The notes under the pieces: model-generated | Databases searched by the model: none | The model's input: the letters and a program-made list of their open reading frames with translations, nothing else | What the model was told of the DNA's origin: nothing | NCBI RefSeq assembly: GCF_002214565.1 | Contig: NZ_CP015106.1 | Span: 1-64,000 of the forward strand | Length of the DNA: 64,000 bases | Direction: 5' to 3' | Source of the DNA: Thermococcus radiotolerans | GTDB taxonomy: Archaea > Methanobacteriota_B > Thermococci > Thermococcales > Thermococcaceae | Shown here: one piece after another, positions 25,819 to 34,797 of the stretch | Position numbering within the stretch: position 1 is the first letter of the stretch | Layout: each line of letters opens with the position of its first letter | Position numbers and translations under genes: made by a program

Positions 25819-26568
25819 TTAGACGTAGAACACCATGCCGTCGTAGGCTACCAGGACTTTGTTTCTCCACCGTCTCCTCACGTACTCCGTCAGCTTTAGG
25901 AAGGGCAGGTTCTTATGGGAGATGTGGCTGAGGACGGTCCTCTCAGCGAGCTCGAGTCCAATCTCCGCAGCCTCATCGACGTTGTTGTGATAGGGGTCGT
26001 CCGTCCCCGGTGGATATGTCGCGTCAACTATCGCCAGCCTGAGGGGTGAGTTCCTCCTCAGGAAGTCCTCCGTTGATTCCGGCAGGCCCTTGGTGTCGTA
26101 GATGAGTGCCACTCTCTTTCCGTCCTCCTCGATGAGATATCCGAGGGTCTCGACCTGGTGGTTTAGCCGGAAGGCGGTGATTTTAAGGGTGTCGAGTTCA
26201 ACGGTGTCCCCGGGTTTTATCGTTCTCGGCTGAAGGTTCTTGGGCTCGCGGAGAATTAGAGCATCGGCGTGTCCCTCCGGCGCGTAGAGCGGCGTTTCTA
26301 AGGCCATCCATCTGAGCTTGTAGAGGCCGTAGATGTGGTCGTGGTGCCAGTGGGTGAGGAAAATTGCCTCCAGCGGAACGTTCAGGAAGTCCCTTATGTC
26401 GGTTCCAACGTCGAAGAGAACGGCTTTTCCAGTTTCGGTTATGATGGCCAGCGTTGAAGGCCTCCTCTGGGCGAAGCCGAACTTCCTCGCCTCGCTGCAT
26501 GTCGGGCAGGTGCAGAGGTGCGCCGGAATTCCCTCGCTCCCACCGGTGCCGATGAAGTAGACTATCAA
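25819..26568 (-). CDS. MBL-fold phosphodiesterase (PhnP-like)
   Basis: 249 residues. Metallo-beta-lactamase fold with the dinuclear metal motif THWHHDH at about 72-78 and further ligands in YDTKG and SHISHKN. An N-terminal GTGGSEGIPAHLCTCPTC loop with structural Cys is typical of PhnP-type 1,2-cyclic phosphodiesterases, so a cyclic phosphate ester is the likely substrate. TTG 26568 is proposed as start, because AGGTGG lies 5 nt before it; two GTGs at 26577 and 26574 are alternatives. Divergent from the Mut7-C gene. Confidence 0.82.
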   Translation of the reverse strand: MIVYFIGTGGSEGIPAHLCTCPTCSEARKFGFAQRRPSTLAIITETGKAVLFDVGTDIRDFLNVPLEAIFLTHWHHDHIYGLYKLRWMALETPLYAPEGHADALILREPKNLQPRTIKPGDTVELDTLKITAFRLNHQVETLGYLIEEDGKRVALIYDTKGLPESTEDFLRRNSPLRLAIVDATYPPGTDDPYHNNVDEAAEIGLELAERTVLSHISHKNLPFLKLTEYVRRRWRNKVLVAYDGMVFYV

Positions 26569-26632
26569 ACCCACCACCTATTTCATGGCTGTGAAATAGT
26601 TCCCTTATAAGGATTGCCACCAACTCCTGAAC

Positions 26633-27097
26633 ATGAAGTTCATAGCGGACATGATGCTCGGCCGACTCGCGAGGTGGCTCCGGCTGTACGGCTACGACAC
26701 GCTCTACGGCATTGAAGATGACGATGAGATACTCCGGGTTGCCCTGGCTGAGAACCGGGTTCTCCTGACCAGGGACTCGGGCCTTGCGAAGAGGGCGGAG
26801 AAGTTCGGGGTTGAATCAATCCTGCTGAACTCGAACTCCCTTGAGGGGCAGGTCGAGGAACTCAGGCGTTTTGGTGTGGAATTCAGGGAGCTTTTTCCGG
26901 CGAACGCCCGCTGTCCCAAGTGCAACGGCCCAATAAGGCGTGCCTCAAAAGAGGAAGTCAGGGGGAAGGTTCCCGAGAGCGTCTATAAAAAATACGATGA
27001 GTTCTACGTCTGCGAGAACTGCGGTCAAATCTACTGGCCGGGAAGGCAGTGGAGGGAGATGCTGAAAATAGACCGGAAATTAAGAAAAGAAGGCTAG
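26633..27097 (+). CDS. Mut7-C RNase (PIN-like) domain protein with zinc ribbon
   Basis: 154 residues. Residues 1-85 are a PIN-like Mut7-C domain: acidic residues in FIADMMLGRLARWLR (Asp6), GIEDDDE and LLTRDSGL form a metal site for RNA cleavage. Residues 90-140 hold a zinc ribbon (CPKC...CENC). Length and layout are usual for the family. RNA target unknown. Its 3' end overlaps the convergent peptide-transporter ATPase gene by 4 nt. Confidence 0.88.
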   Translation: MKFIADMMLGRLARWLRLYGYDTLYGIEDDDEILRVALAENRVLLTRDSGLAKRAEKFGVESILLNSNSLEGQVEELRRFGVEFRELFPANARCPKCNGPIRRASKEEVRGKVPESVYKKYDEFYVCENCGQIYWPGRQWREMLKIDRKLRKEG

Positions 27098-28083
27098 TGA
27101 AGCGGATGGTGGCAGGCAACGAAGTGGTTGTGGCCTATCTCCACCAGCTCCGGCTCGTGGGCTATGCAGACCTCGCTCGAGAACGGACATCTTGGATGGA
27201 AGCGGCATCCCTTCGGCGGGTTGGCGGCGTTGGGTACTTCTCCGGTTATCTTGAGCTTCTTCTCCTTCTTCCTACGCGCTATCGATGGAACCGCCTGGAT
27301 GAGGGCCATCGTGTACGGGTGGGCGGGGTTCTTCAGGACCTCCTCGGTCGGGCCGATCTCGACTATCTTGCCGAGGTACATCACCGCTATCCTGTCCGCT
27401 ATGAGCTTGCCGACCGCTATGTCATGGGTTATGAAGAGCTGGCTGAGGTTGTACTCCTCCCTGAAGGACTCGAGAAGTTCGAGGATCGAGGCGCGCATGG
27501 AGACGTCTATCATCGAGACCGCTTCGTCCGCCACCACGAACTCCGGCTTCAGGACCATCGCCCTGGCTATCACGACGCGCTGCCTCTGACCGCCGCTCAG
27601 ATGGTGGGGATAGCGGTCGTAGAACTCATCTTCCGGGGTCAGGCCGACGCGCTTCAGCATTCTGAGGGCTATCTCCTTCGCCTCCTCCTTCTCGGCTATT
27701 CCGTGGACGAGGAGCGGATGGGCTATCGCATCGCCGATCTTCATCCTGGGGCTTAGGCTGGCGTAGGGGTCCTGGAAGATTATCTGCATCCTCCGCCTGA
27801 AGGGCCTCATCTCCTCGCGGGAGAGCTCCGTTATATCCGTCCCGTCGAAGATTATCTTGCCGTCCGTGGGCTCTATGAGCCTCAAAACGGTCCTTCCGGC
27901 GGTCGTTTTACCGCAGCCGCTCTCGCCGATGAGCGCCAGAACCTCCCCCCTGTCTATCTCGAAACTGATGCCGTCGACGGCCTTGACGTAGCGCGGCGGC
28001 TCCTTCCTGAGAACCTCCAGGATGTTTCGCCTGACCGGGAAGTACTTCTTCAGGTTCTCAACGCGAAGCAGTGGTTCGCTCAT
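27094..28083 (-). CDS. peptide ABC transporter ATP-binding protein (OppF/DppF-like)
   Basis: 329 residues. Walker A GESGCGKT at 53-60, Q-loop, signature LSGGQRQRV, then Walker B region FVVADEAVSMID; here Ala-Val replaces the usual Pro-Thr after Asp-Glu. The C-terminal CRFHPRCPF...C cluster is the oligopeptide-ATPase Fe-S/regulatory extension. It powers uptake together with the neighbour OppD-like ATPase. Last gene of the opp operon; its ATG overlaps the upstream stop as ATGA. Confidence 0.92.
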   Translation of the reverse strand: MSEPLLRVENLKKYFPVRRNILEVLRKEPPRYVKAVDGISFEIDRGEVLALIGESGCGKTTAGRTVLRLIEPTDGKIIFDGTDITELSREEMRPFRRRMQIIFQDPYASLSPRMKIGDAIAHPLLVHGIAEKEEAKEIALRMLKRVGLTPEDEFYDRYPHHLSGGQRQRVVIARAMVLKPEFVVADEAVSMIDVSMRASILELLESFREEYNLSQLFITHDIAVGKLIADRIAVMYLGKIVEIGPTEEVLKNPAHPYTMALIQAVPSIARRKKEKKLKITGEVPNAANPPKGCRFHPRCPFSSEVCIAHEPELVEIGHNHFVACHHPLH

Positions 28084-29051
28084 TTCCCTGCACCCCCGTA
28101 GAGATGGCAGGCCACGAAGTGACCCTTCTCGTACTCTATCATCTCGGGCTCGACCGCGTCGCAGAGGTCCTTAAGCGTCGAGCGCTCCTTGAAAACCGGG
28201 CACCTCGGGTGGAACCGGCAGCCCGGAGGCGGGCTCCTCAGGTCGGGTGGGTATCCAGGAATCGCCCTGACCTCGCTCTCCTTCCAGAGGTCCGGAACCG
28301 CCTCGATGAGCGCCTTCGTGTACGGATGGAGCGGGTTCTCGACTATCTGCTCAACGGTTCCGAACTCGACGAGCTTCCCCGCGTACATGACGGCTATCTT
28401 GTCGCTCCTCTCGGCTGCAAGTGAGATGTCGTGGGTAACAAAGTAGATGCTCGTTCCCTCGGCCTTGAGGGCGTCTATGAGGTCCATTATGGAGTCCTGT
28501 ACGATAACGTCCAGAGCGGTCGTCGGTTCGTCCGCTATGAGGAGCTTCGGGTTGAAGGCCATCGCCATCGCTATGCTTATCCTCTGCCTCTGGCCGCCGC
28601 TGAGCTGGTGGGGGTAGTAGTCGAGCCTGTCGGGCGGGAGGTTGACCTTCTCGAGGAGCTCCTTCGCCCTCTCCCTTGCCTCATCCTCCGGGACGCCGTG
28701 GACGGTCATGACCTCGACCATCTGGTCGCCGACTTTCCTGAGGGGGTCGAGGCTGGTCATTGGGTCCTGGAATATCATGCTGATGTCCTTTCCGCGGATC
28801 TTCCTAAGTTCCTCCTTGCCTATCTTCAGCAGATCCTTTCCCTCGAAGATGACCTCGCCCGAGACTATCTTCCCCGGCGACGGGACGATGTTCATTATCG
28901 CGTGAGCGACCGTGGATTTTCCGCTTCCGCTCTCCCCAACGAAGGTGACCCACTCTCCCCTGTCAATGTTGAACGTCACGTTCTCGGCCCCTTTGACGAC
29001 CCCAGCGAGGGTGTAGTAGTAGATGCTAAGGTTTTTGACTTCCAGCAGCAT
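28080..29051 (-). CDS. peptide ABC transporter ATP-binding protein (OppD/DppD-like)
   Basis: 323 residues with Walker A GESGSGKS, signature LSGGQRQRIS, Walker B LLIADEPTTALD, and the same C-terminal CRFHPRCPVF cysteine motif as its partner. The pair forms the cytoplasmic ATPase dimer under the two permeases. ATG 29051 has GGTGA upstream in the short gap after the permease stop. A canonical DEPT here versus DEAV in the partner hints at unequal ATP sites. Confidence 0.92.
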   Translation of the reverse strand: MLLEVKNLSIYYYTLAGVVKGAENVTFNIDRGEWVTFVGESGSGKSTVAHAIMNIVPSPGKIVSGEVIFEGKDLLKIGKEELRKIRGKDISMIFQDPMTSLDPLRKVGDQMVEVMTVHGVPEDEARERAKELLEKVNLPPDRLDYYPHQLSGGQRQRISIAMAMAFNPKLLIADEPTTALDVIVQDSIMDLIDALKAEGTSIYFVTHDISLAAERSDKIAVMYAGKLVEFGTVEQIVENPLHPYTKALIEAVPDLWKESEVRAIPGYPPDLRSPPPGCRFHPRCPVFKERSTLKDLCDAVEPEMIEYEKGHFVACHLYGGAGK

Positions 29052-29056
29052 TCACA

Positions 29057-29905
29057 TCACCTCGTTCCAAGGGAGAGCCTCTCGCTGAGGGCCTCTCCTA
29101 TCAGCGCGAAGGCCATGGCCAGGAGCATTATCATTATTCCCGGGAAGAAGACCAGCCACCAGTAGCCGTCGAGCAGGAACGGCTGGCCGACGCGCAGGTC
29201 GTATCCCCAGTCGGGCGTCGGCGGCGTTACAGACAGTCCCAGGAAGCTCAGGCCGGCCTCCGTTAGTATGGCATCCGCGACGCTGAGGGTGAAGACTACC
29301 AGTATGGTTGGTGCGAGGTTGGGCAGGATGTACTTGAACATGACCTCCTTGTCCCTCGCGCCTATCGCGTGGGCCGCCTCAACGAAGAGCTGGCCGGTGA
29401 AGCTGAGGGTCTGCCCGCGAACCATCCTGAAGTAGGTCGGCACGTAGACGAAGCTTATCGCTATGGCCGTGTTTATCGGACTCGGGCCCAGAACCACCGC
29501 GATGACCATCGCGAGGATCAGAGCGGGGAACGCGTAGATGCTGTCCATTATCACGCTCAGCGTTCTGTCGATTTTTCCACCGTGGTAGCCGGAGAGCAGT
29601 CCGAGGGGAATTCCTATCGCCATCGAGAGCAGCGTCGCTATGAATACGACGTAGAGGACGACCCTTGAGCCCCAGACTATCCTCGAGAACATGTCCTGGC
29701 CGAGCCTGTTGGTCCCCATGAGGTGGTCCGGGCTCGGTGGGGCGAAGACGTCGTCGCTACTCTGAGTCGGGTCGTAGGGCGCTATCCAGGGGGCGAAGAT
29801 CGCCATTATGACCACGATGAGGACGATGATTATGCCGAAGATGAGCATGCCCCTACCGGGCTTCTTCCCGAAGACGAACTCGGTAAGTTTTCCTGCTATC
29901 TCCAT
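29057..29905 (-). CDS. peptide ABC transporter permease (OppC/DppC-like)
   Basis: 282 residues from ATG 29905; GAGGTGG, which contains the upstream stop codon, is 5 nt before it. Six membrane helices, the N-terminal OppC segment (YDPTQSSDDVFAPPSPDHLMGTN, with the GTNRLGQDMFSR phrase) and the EAA loop EAAHAIGARDKEV that docks on the ATPases. Forms the translocation pore with the OppB-like permease. Confidence 0.92.
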   Translation of the reverse strand: MEIAGKLTEFVFGKKPGRGMLIFGIIIVLIVVIMAIFAPWIAPYDPTQSSDDVFAPPSPDHLMGTNRLGQDMFSRIVWGSRVVLYVVFIATLLSMAIGIPLGLLSGYHGGKIDRTLSVIMDSIYAFPALILAMVIAVVLGPSPINTAIAISFVYVPTYFRMVRGQTLSFTGQLFVEAAHAIGARDKEVMFKYILPNLAPTILVVFTLSVADAILTEAGLSFLGLSVTPPTPDWGYDLRVGQPFLLDGYWWLVFFPGIMIMLLAMAFALIGEALSERLSLGTR

Positions 29906-29915
29906 CTTGACCACC

Positions 29916-30935
29916 TCAGTACTTCACCCTCGGGTCGAGCAGTGCGTAGACTATGTCCACTATGAGGCTGATGATGCCGACGAAGAAGGCGAAGAATATC
30001 ACCGCACCCTGGATGGCGTTGTAGTCGCGGTAGTCTATCCTGTCCACAAGGAACGTTCCCATTCCCGGCCAGCTGAAGGTCGTCTCGGTAAGAACCGCAC
30101 CGCCGAGGAGTATGGCGAACTGGAGTCCCATGAGGGTAACGACGGGTATGAAGGCGTTCTTCAGCGCGTACCACATAACCTTTCTGTTGGCAACACCCCT
30201 GGCGTAGTAGGCCCTTATGAAGTCCTGGCTGAGGACGTCAACCATGTTGTTCCTCACCAGCCTCGTGTACGCCCCGCTGAGGACGATTCCGAGGGTGAGC
30301 GCCGGCAGAATCAGATGCCTCACCGAGCTCACCAGCGCGTCCCAGTTTCCGGTGATGATGCTGTCCAGGACGTAGAGGCCGGTTACCGTGTGGAGGTTGA
30401 CCCCCGGGTCGAGCCTGCCCGAGGTGGGCAGCCAGTGGAGGTGGATGCCGAAGAGGTACTGGAGCATCATGCCGAACCAGGGTATGAAGAGCGTGTAGGC
30501 GATTATGCTGTAGACCCTCATGGCAGTGTCGGTCTTCGTCCCCTTCCTGGTGGCCCCTATCACCCCGGTAAGGAGGCCCAAGAGCACGCTGACGGTAAAG
30601 GCCCAGAGGGCGAGCTCAAGCGTCGCCGGGAAGCGCTGGGCTATGTAGTCCCACACGGGCTTCCCCATTGGAAAAGCCAGCGTAACCCCGAAATCACCGT
30701 GGAGGACGCCCTTGAGGTAGTCGAAGTACTGGACGTAGAGGGGCTTGTCGAGCCCGGCCATCTGCATGAGGTGCTCCAGCTGCTCCGGGGGAATGTTCTT
30801 CGTCCCCACGACTGCCATAACGGGGTTTCCGGGGAGGATTCTCAGGAAGAAGAACACGAGGGTGTAGAGAATGAGAATCGTCGGAATTATCATGAGCGCC
30901 CTGATTATTATGTACTGACCGAGTCCCCTGGCCAC
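29916..30935 (-). CDS. peptide ABC transporter permease (OppB/DppB-like)
   Basis: 339 residues with six membrane helices. Family hallmarks are the first helix followed by RILPGNPV, the extracellular loop, the RLVRNNMVDVLSQDFIRAYYARGVANRKV EAA region (given here in part: DVLSQDFIRAYYARG) and the closing PGMGTFLVDRIDYRDY. Partner of the OppC-like protein. It follows the binding-protein gene by 48 nt. Confidence 0.92.
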   Translation of the reverse strand: MARGLGQYIIIRALMIIPTILILYTLVFFFLRILPGNPVMAVVGTKNIPPEQLEHLMQMAGLDKPLYVQYFDYLKGVLHGDFGVTLAFPMGKPVWDYIAQRFPATLELALWAFTVSVLLGLLTGVIGATRKGTKTDTAMRVYSIIAYTLFIPWFGMMLQYLFGIHLHWLPTSGRLDPGVNLHTVTGLYVLDSIITGNWDALVSSVRHLILPALTLGIVLSGAYTRLVRNNMVDVLSQDFIRAYYARGVANRKVMWYALKNAFIPVVTLMGLQFAILLGGAVLTETTFSWPGMGTFLVDRIDYRDYNAIQGAVIFFAFFVGIISLIVDIVYALLDPRVKY

Positions 30936-30983
30936 GTTATCACCCCTTCGTTAATTGAGACAAAAAGGAGTAAAAGAAGGAAA

Positions 30984-32537
30984 TCACTCCTTGTAGAGGG
31001 TCGAGTAGCGGAATATCATGTCCGGCCCTATGGTTACTCCCTTGACGTTCTTCTGGGTCACCACGAAGAGCTTGCCCTGTATCAGCGGGATGTAGGGAAC
31101 GTCCTGGGCGAGTATGTCCTGGACCTGCTCGTAGAGCTTCGTCCTCTCGTTCTGGTCGCTGAGCCTCTGGGCCTGGCTCAGGAGGTCGTCCATCGTCGGG
31201 TTGGAGTAGCCGGTTCCGGCCCAGCTGTTGGCGGTGCTCTTGAGGAACGGGGTGGTGTAGTCGTCCGGGTCAAGGTAGTCCGGGTACCAGCCGAGCAGGT
31301 AGACCTGCATCTGGCCGTTCCTGGCGTAGTCGGTGTAGGTTCCCCATTCGGCGCTCTTGATGGTGACCTTTATCATTCCGGTCTTCTCCCACTGCTCCTT
31401 GAGTATCTGGGCAAGGTCAGCCTCGGTGTCGCCGTAGTGGGTCGGCGTGTACCAGAGCTGTATCTCCAGCGGGTTGCTCTCGGAGTAACCGGCCTCGCTG
31501 AGGAGGGCCTTGGCCTTCTCTATGTTGCCGTCGCCGTAGGCGGTCTTGAAGACGTCCTTGTGGCTCCACATTCCGTTCGGAACCAGGCTGTAGAGGGGCT
31601 CTACCGTCCCCATGAAGACCTTCTGGGCTATCTCCGGCCTGTCAACGGCCGCCGCGAGCGCCTGCCTGACCTTGACGTTGCTCGTCGGGTCGTTCTTGGT
31701 GTTGAGGCAGATGTAGCGGATGAATCCGCCCGGAACCTCTATGACGTTGAAGTTTCCGTCCTTCTTCAGGCTGTCTATGTCGCTGGGCCTGAGCGTCCTC
31801 CAGGCGATGTCTATCTCGCCGTTCTGGAGGGCGAGGCGCATTGTCGAGGCGTCGCGGTAGAACTTGATGATTATCTTCTCGGTCTTGGGCTTCTCGCCGT
31901 AGTAGTTCGGGTTGGCCTCGAGGACGAGCTCCTCATCCCGCACCCACTTGGTTATCTTGTATGGGCCCGCACCGCCGGCGGTCTGGTCGCTCTGTATCTG
32001 GTCTGGGGCGTAGTCGGGGTGGACCGGGAAGTACGGCGGGGTCGTGAGGAGGGCCAGGAAGTATGCGGTTGGCTGCTTGAGGTAGAAGACAACCGTGTAG
32101 TCGTCCTTCGCTTCAACCTTGTCCACGAAGTCAGTGACGAGCCAGGACGGGTCGCCCTGGATAGTCATTACCCTCTCGATGCTCCTGACGACGTCCTTCG
32201 CGGTTAAGGGAGTTCCGTCCGCGAATTTAAGGTCCTTCCTGAGGTAGAAGGTCCAAACGGTCGAATCCTCGTTGACCTCCCAGTTCTCGGCTAAAGCTGG
32301 CTCGATTTCCAGCGTTCCCGGCTTGTACTTCACCAGACCCTCCATGACGTTGTTGAGAACCTCCCAGGTGTAGAAGTCGTAGGCGTTCGCCGGGTCGAGG
32401 TCCGTTACCTTGTCAGTGACTCCAATAACTATCGTCGTTGGTTTTTCTTCGCCGCCACCGCCGCTTATACAGCCGCTGGCCACGACCGAAAAAACAACCA
32501 AAAACACCAGAGCCAATGTCGCGTACTGCCGTCGCAT
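30984..32537 (-). CDS. peptide ABC transporter substrate-binding lipoprotein (OppA/DppA-like)
   Basis: 517 residues. Signal peptide with lipobox VVASGC (Cys23) and a Gly-rich linker, so it is tethered outside the membrane. The rest is an extracellular SBP family 5 domain with ITDLDPANAYDFY-like start, AENWEVNEDSTVWTFYLRKDLKF, and ASTMRLALQNGEIDIA. It captures oligopeptides, the main carbon source of these heterotrophs. First gene of the opp operon: ATG 32537 has GGTGA upstream and a TTTAAA box at about 32570-32575. Confidence 0.93.
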   Translation of the reverse strand: MRRQYATLALVFLVVFSVVASGCISGGGGEEKPTTIVIGVTDKVTDLDPANAYDFYTWEVLNNVMEGLVKYKPGTLEIEPALAENWEVNEDSTVWTFYLRKDLKFADGTPLTAKDVVRSIERVMTIQGDPSWLVTDFVDKVEAKDDYTVVFYLKQPTAYFLALLTTPPYFPVHPDYAPDQIQSDQTAGGAGPYKITKWVRDEELVLEANPNYYGEKPKTEKIIIKFYRDASTMRLALQNGEIDIAWRTLRPSDIDSLKKDGNFNVIEVPGGFIRYICLNTKNDPTSNVKVRQALAAAVDRPEIAQKVFMGTVEPLYSLVPNGMWSHKDVFKTAYGDGNIEKAKALLSEAGYSESNPLEIQLWYTPTHYGDTEADLAQILKEQWEKTGMIKVTIKSAEWGTYTDYARNGQMQVYLLGWYPDYLDPDDYTTPFLKSTANSWAGTGYSNPTMDDLLSQAQRLSDQNERTKLYEQVQDILAQDVPYIPLIQGKLFVVTQKNVKGVTIGPDMIFRYSTLYKE

Positions 32538-32666
32538 AAGGTGTCACCGATGGATATTTACGGGCATCTATGGATTTAAACCTTTCGTAGTGCTCATTAT
32601 CGAACCGACGGAGTTCGAACTTGATGGGAGGCAAAAGTTGATATATGCCCTACCCGATCTTCCTCC

Positions 32667-33368
32667 ATGGACTGGGAAGAATGGAAGCCCTTCTATCTCC
32701 GCATCGTTCGGGACATGGGGTACTCGATTGAGGCTGATAGAAGGGCCGCTAGAATCCTCAGGGCGCTCCTCCTCGAGGGGGACGAGTACATCCTGCGGGA
32801 CGAGCTGGCGACCGTCGTCGGGAGAAAGGCATACGTCTTCGGCTGCGGGCCCAGCCTGGAGGATGCCCTCCGGAAGTTTGATTTCTCAGATGGGACGTTG
32901 ATAGCCGCCGATGGGGCAACCTCCGCACTCCTGGAACACGATATGGTGCCGGACATCATCGTCTCCGACCTTGACGGTAGGATTCCCGACCTGAAGCTGG
33001 CGAACGACCGGGGAGCGTTTATGGCAGTTCACGCCCATGGGGACAACGTGGATAAACTGACCGCCTACGTGCCTCTCTTCTCGAGGGTCCTGGGGACGAC
33101 CCAGACGGAACCGCTGGACATCGTCTACAACTTCGGCGGCTTTACCGACGGCGACAGGGCCGCTTTTCTGGCCGAGGAACTGGGCGCGAGGGAGATAGTT
33201 CTGGTCGGCTTCGACTTCGGTGAGACCGTGGGGAGGTGGAGCAAGCCTGGCTTAAGGGAGCACGCCCCGATATGGGAGAGCAAGAGGAAGAAGTTCGAGT
33301 TCGCGAAGGAACTGCTGGAATGGCTGGAGAAGAATGGAGAGGCGAGGATTGATTATCTGACCCTTTGA
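32667..33368 (+). CDS. mptE: 6-hydroxymethylpterin diphosphokinase MptE-like
   Basis: 233 residues of the archaeal DUF115 family, which transfers pyrophosphate from ATP to 6-hydroxymethyl-7,8-dihydropterin in pterin-cofactor synthesis. Conserved blocks are VFGCGPSLED, IAADGATSALL, IIVSDLDGR and AVHAHGDN. ATG 32667 is about 23 nt after a gatatatg TATA-like box (32641-32648), suggesting a leaderless mRNA. Divergent from the opp operon; converges with the AAA ATPase gene. Confidence 0.9.
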   Translation: MDWEEWKPFYLRIVRDMGYSIEADRRAARILRALLLEGDEYILRDELATVVGRKAYVFGCGPSLEDALRKFDFSDGTLIAADGATSALLEHDMVPDIIVSDLDGRIPDLKLANDRGAFMAVHAHGDNVDKLTAYVPLFSRVLGTTQTEPLDIVYNFGGFTDGDRAAFLAEELGAREIVLVGFDFGETVGRWSKPGLREHAPIWESKRKKFEFAKELLEWLEKNGEARIDYLTL

Positions 33369-33383
33369 AACGGCAACTATCGG

Positions 33384-34691
33384 TCAGAACCCTGCCACAA
33401 AGACCTTCCAGGGGTAAAACGCCACCCTTTCGCTTATCTCGTATCTCTCACCCAGCACGATTCCCCTCTCTGCCCCCAGGCGTTCCATGCTTCTCTCCAC
33501 CTGGTCCTTCCGAAGCTTGCCGAGACCGACCTCGACGACAACCCTTTCCCCGTTCAGCTCAAGGACGAAGTCCGCTCCGCCCCTGCCGGGCTCGTAGCAC
33601 AGCCTGCCGTTTCCCGATTTTGAGAGGAGGAACAGGTAGAATGCCACGACGTCTTCGAGCAGAGAAGCGAAGACCTCCTTTCTGTTGAGGTTGAAGCCCG
33701 AGCTGAAGAGCAGGGCCGACTTGATCGGAACCGCGAGGAACTTGATTTTGGGGCTTTTCCGGATGGCCTTCGCGGGAGAACCGCAGGGTGGAATCCTCTG
33801 CACGAGGCCGGCCTTCTCCAAAGCATCGACCAGCTTCATAACGGTCCCCTTGGCCAGCCCGAGGGTTTTTGACAGCCTCTCGTAGCTGAAGCGCTCACCC
33901 TTCGGGGTCGCGAGAAGGTGGAGCAGGTCGAAGGCTCGGTCGAGCGTTTCGGCGTCGAACTCGTGAACCTCCCGCAGGTCGCGGTAGACAACGCGGTCGA
34001 GCATCGCCGTCAATCGTTCGTAAACCTCCCATTCTTCCATTTCGAGGGCGAGCGGCATCGCGCCGGTCCTGACGTAGGTCTCGACGTCCGCCATCACAGG
34101 GGGCATCGGGATTTCTTCCCCTCTCATGATTCTCCCCATGAGTTCCGGCAGTTCCCGGCCCGTTTTGAGGTGGTGGTACTCCTGGAAGGTCATCGGAAAG
34201 AGCTCCCTGTGAAGGGCCCTCCTCGCGAGATCCGGGCTTTCCCTGAGCTTTATCGCTGAAGAGCCTGTTGCTATTATGAAGAACCTACGTTCGTCGTGGA
34301 GGAGCTTGATCTTCAAATCCCAATCCTTCTCGTACTGAACCTCGTCGAGGAGGAGCACCGCCTTCTCGGGCCTTACCAGTCGCTTGTACGCCTCAACCAC
34401 CTCCAGCAGCTCTAGGCCGAGGGCCCTCAGCCGGTCGAGGGAGAGGTAGAGAACCCCGTTGGGGTCGACCTTTTTCAAGGCTTCAAAGTACAGCTGGGCG
34501 AGCAGGGTCGTTTTTCCAACTCCCCTGATTCCGAGCAGGAGGATTGTGTCGGGGTTTCCACCCTTCAGGTACCTCCCAACCTTCGAGGACAGCCAGCCAT
34601 AGAGGTGTCTCTTATGGGGCTTGTTGTATGGAGTGAGAAGGGAGGGAGTGTTCGTTAGGTGCTCCACGATTAGGTCATCTGGTTGAACCAT
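33384..34691 (-). CDS. AAA ATPase with DUF4143-type C-terminal domain
   Basis: 435 residues. Walker A GIRGVGKTT at 54-62, Walker B VLLLDEVQ near 115, sensor ATGSSA. A winged-helix (about 250-300, LSKTLGLAKGTVMKLVDALEKAG) and a C-terminal restriction-endonuclease-like DUF4143 region (GGADFVLELNGERVVVEVG, Asp/Glu-x-Glu pattern) follow. This group is widespread in archaea and linked to mobile or defence contexts; true function unknown. TATA box near 34724-34732 and GGTGGTG before ATG 34691. Confidence 0.85.
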   Translation of the reverse strand: MVQPDDLIVEHLTNTPSLLTPYNKPHKRHLYGWLSSKVGRYLKGGNPDTILLLGIRGVGKTTLLAQLYFEALKKVDPNGVLYLSLDRLRALGLELLEVVEAYKRLVRPEKAVLLLDEVQYEKDWDLKIKLLHDERRFFIIATGSSAIKLRESPDLARRALHRELFPMTFQEYHHLKTGRELPELMGRIMRGEEIPMPPVMADVETYVRTGAMPLALEMEEWEVYERLTAMLDRVVYRDLREVHEFDAETLDRAFDLLHLLATPKGERFSYERLSKTLGLAKGTVMKLVDALEKAGLVQRIPPCGSPAKAIRKSPKIKFLAVPIKSALLFSSGFNLNRKEVFASLLEDVVAFYLFLLSKSGNGRLCYEPGRGGADFVLELNGERVVVEVGLGKLRKDQVERSMERLGAERGIVLGERYEISERVAFYPWKVFVAGF

Positions 34692-34797
34692 AACACCACC
34701 ACTTTAGTCATTATATTGAACCAACTTATAAACGTTTGTTCCCACAGGTGGGCGATTATCGAGAATTCAAAAGTAGAACATAGAAAGCGGAAGTTTA

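Noticed and set aside
29808-32207. A 799-codon open frame on the plus strand across the peptide transporter operon
   Set aside because: It is antisense to oppC, oppB and oppA, which have complete family motifs. Long shadow frames are common in GC-rich genes with few stops, and it has no promoter, ribosome site or recognisable domain.
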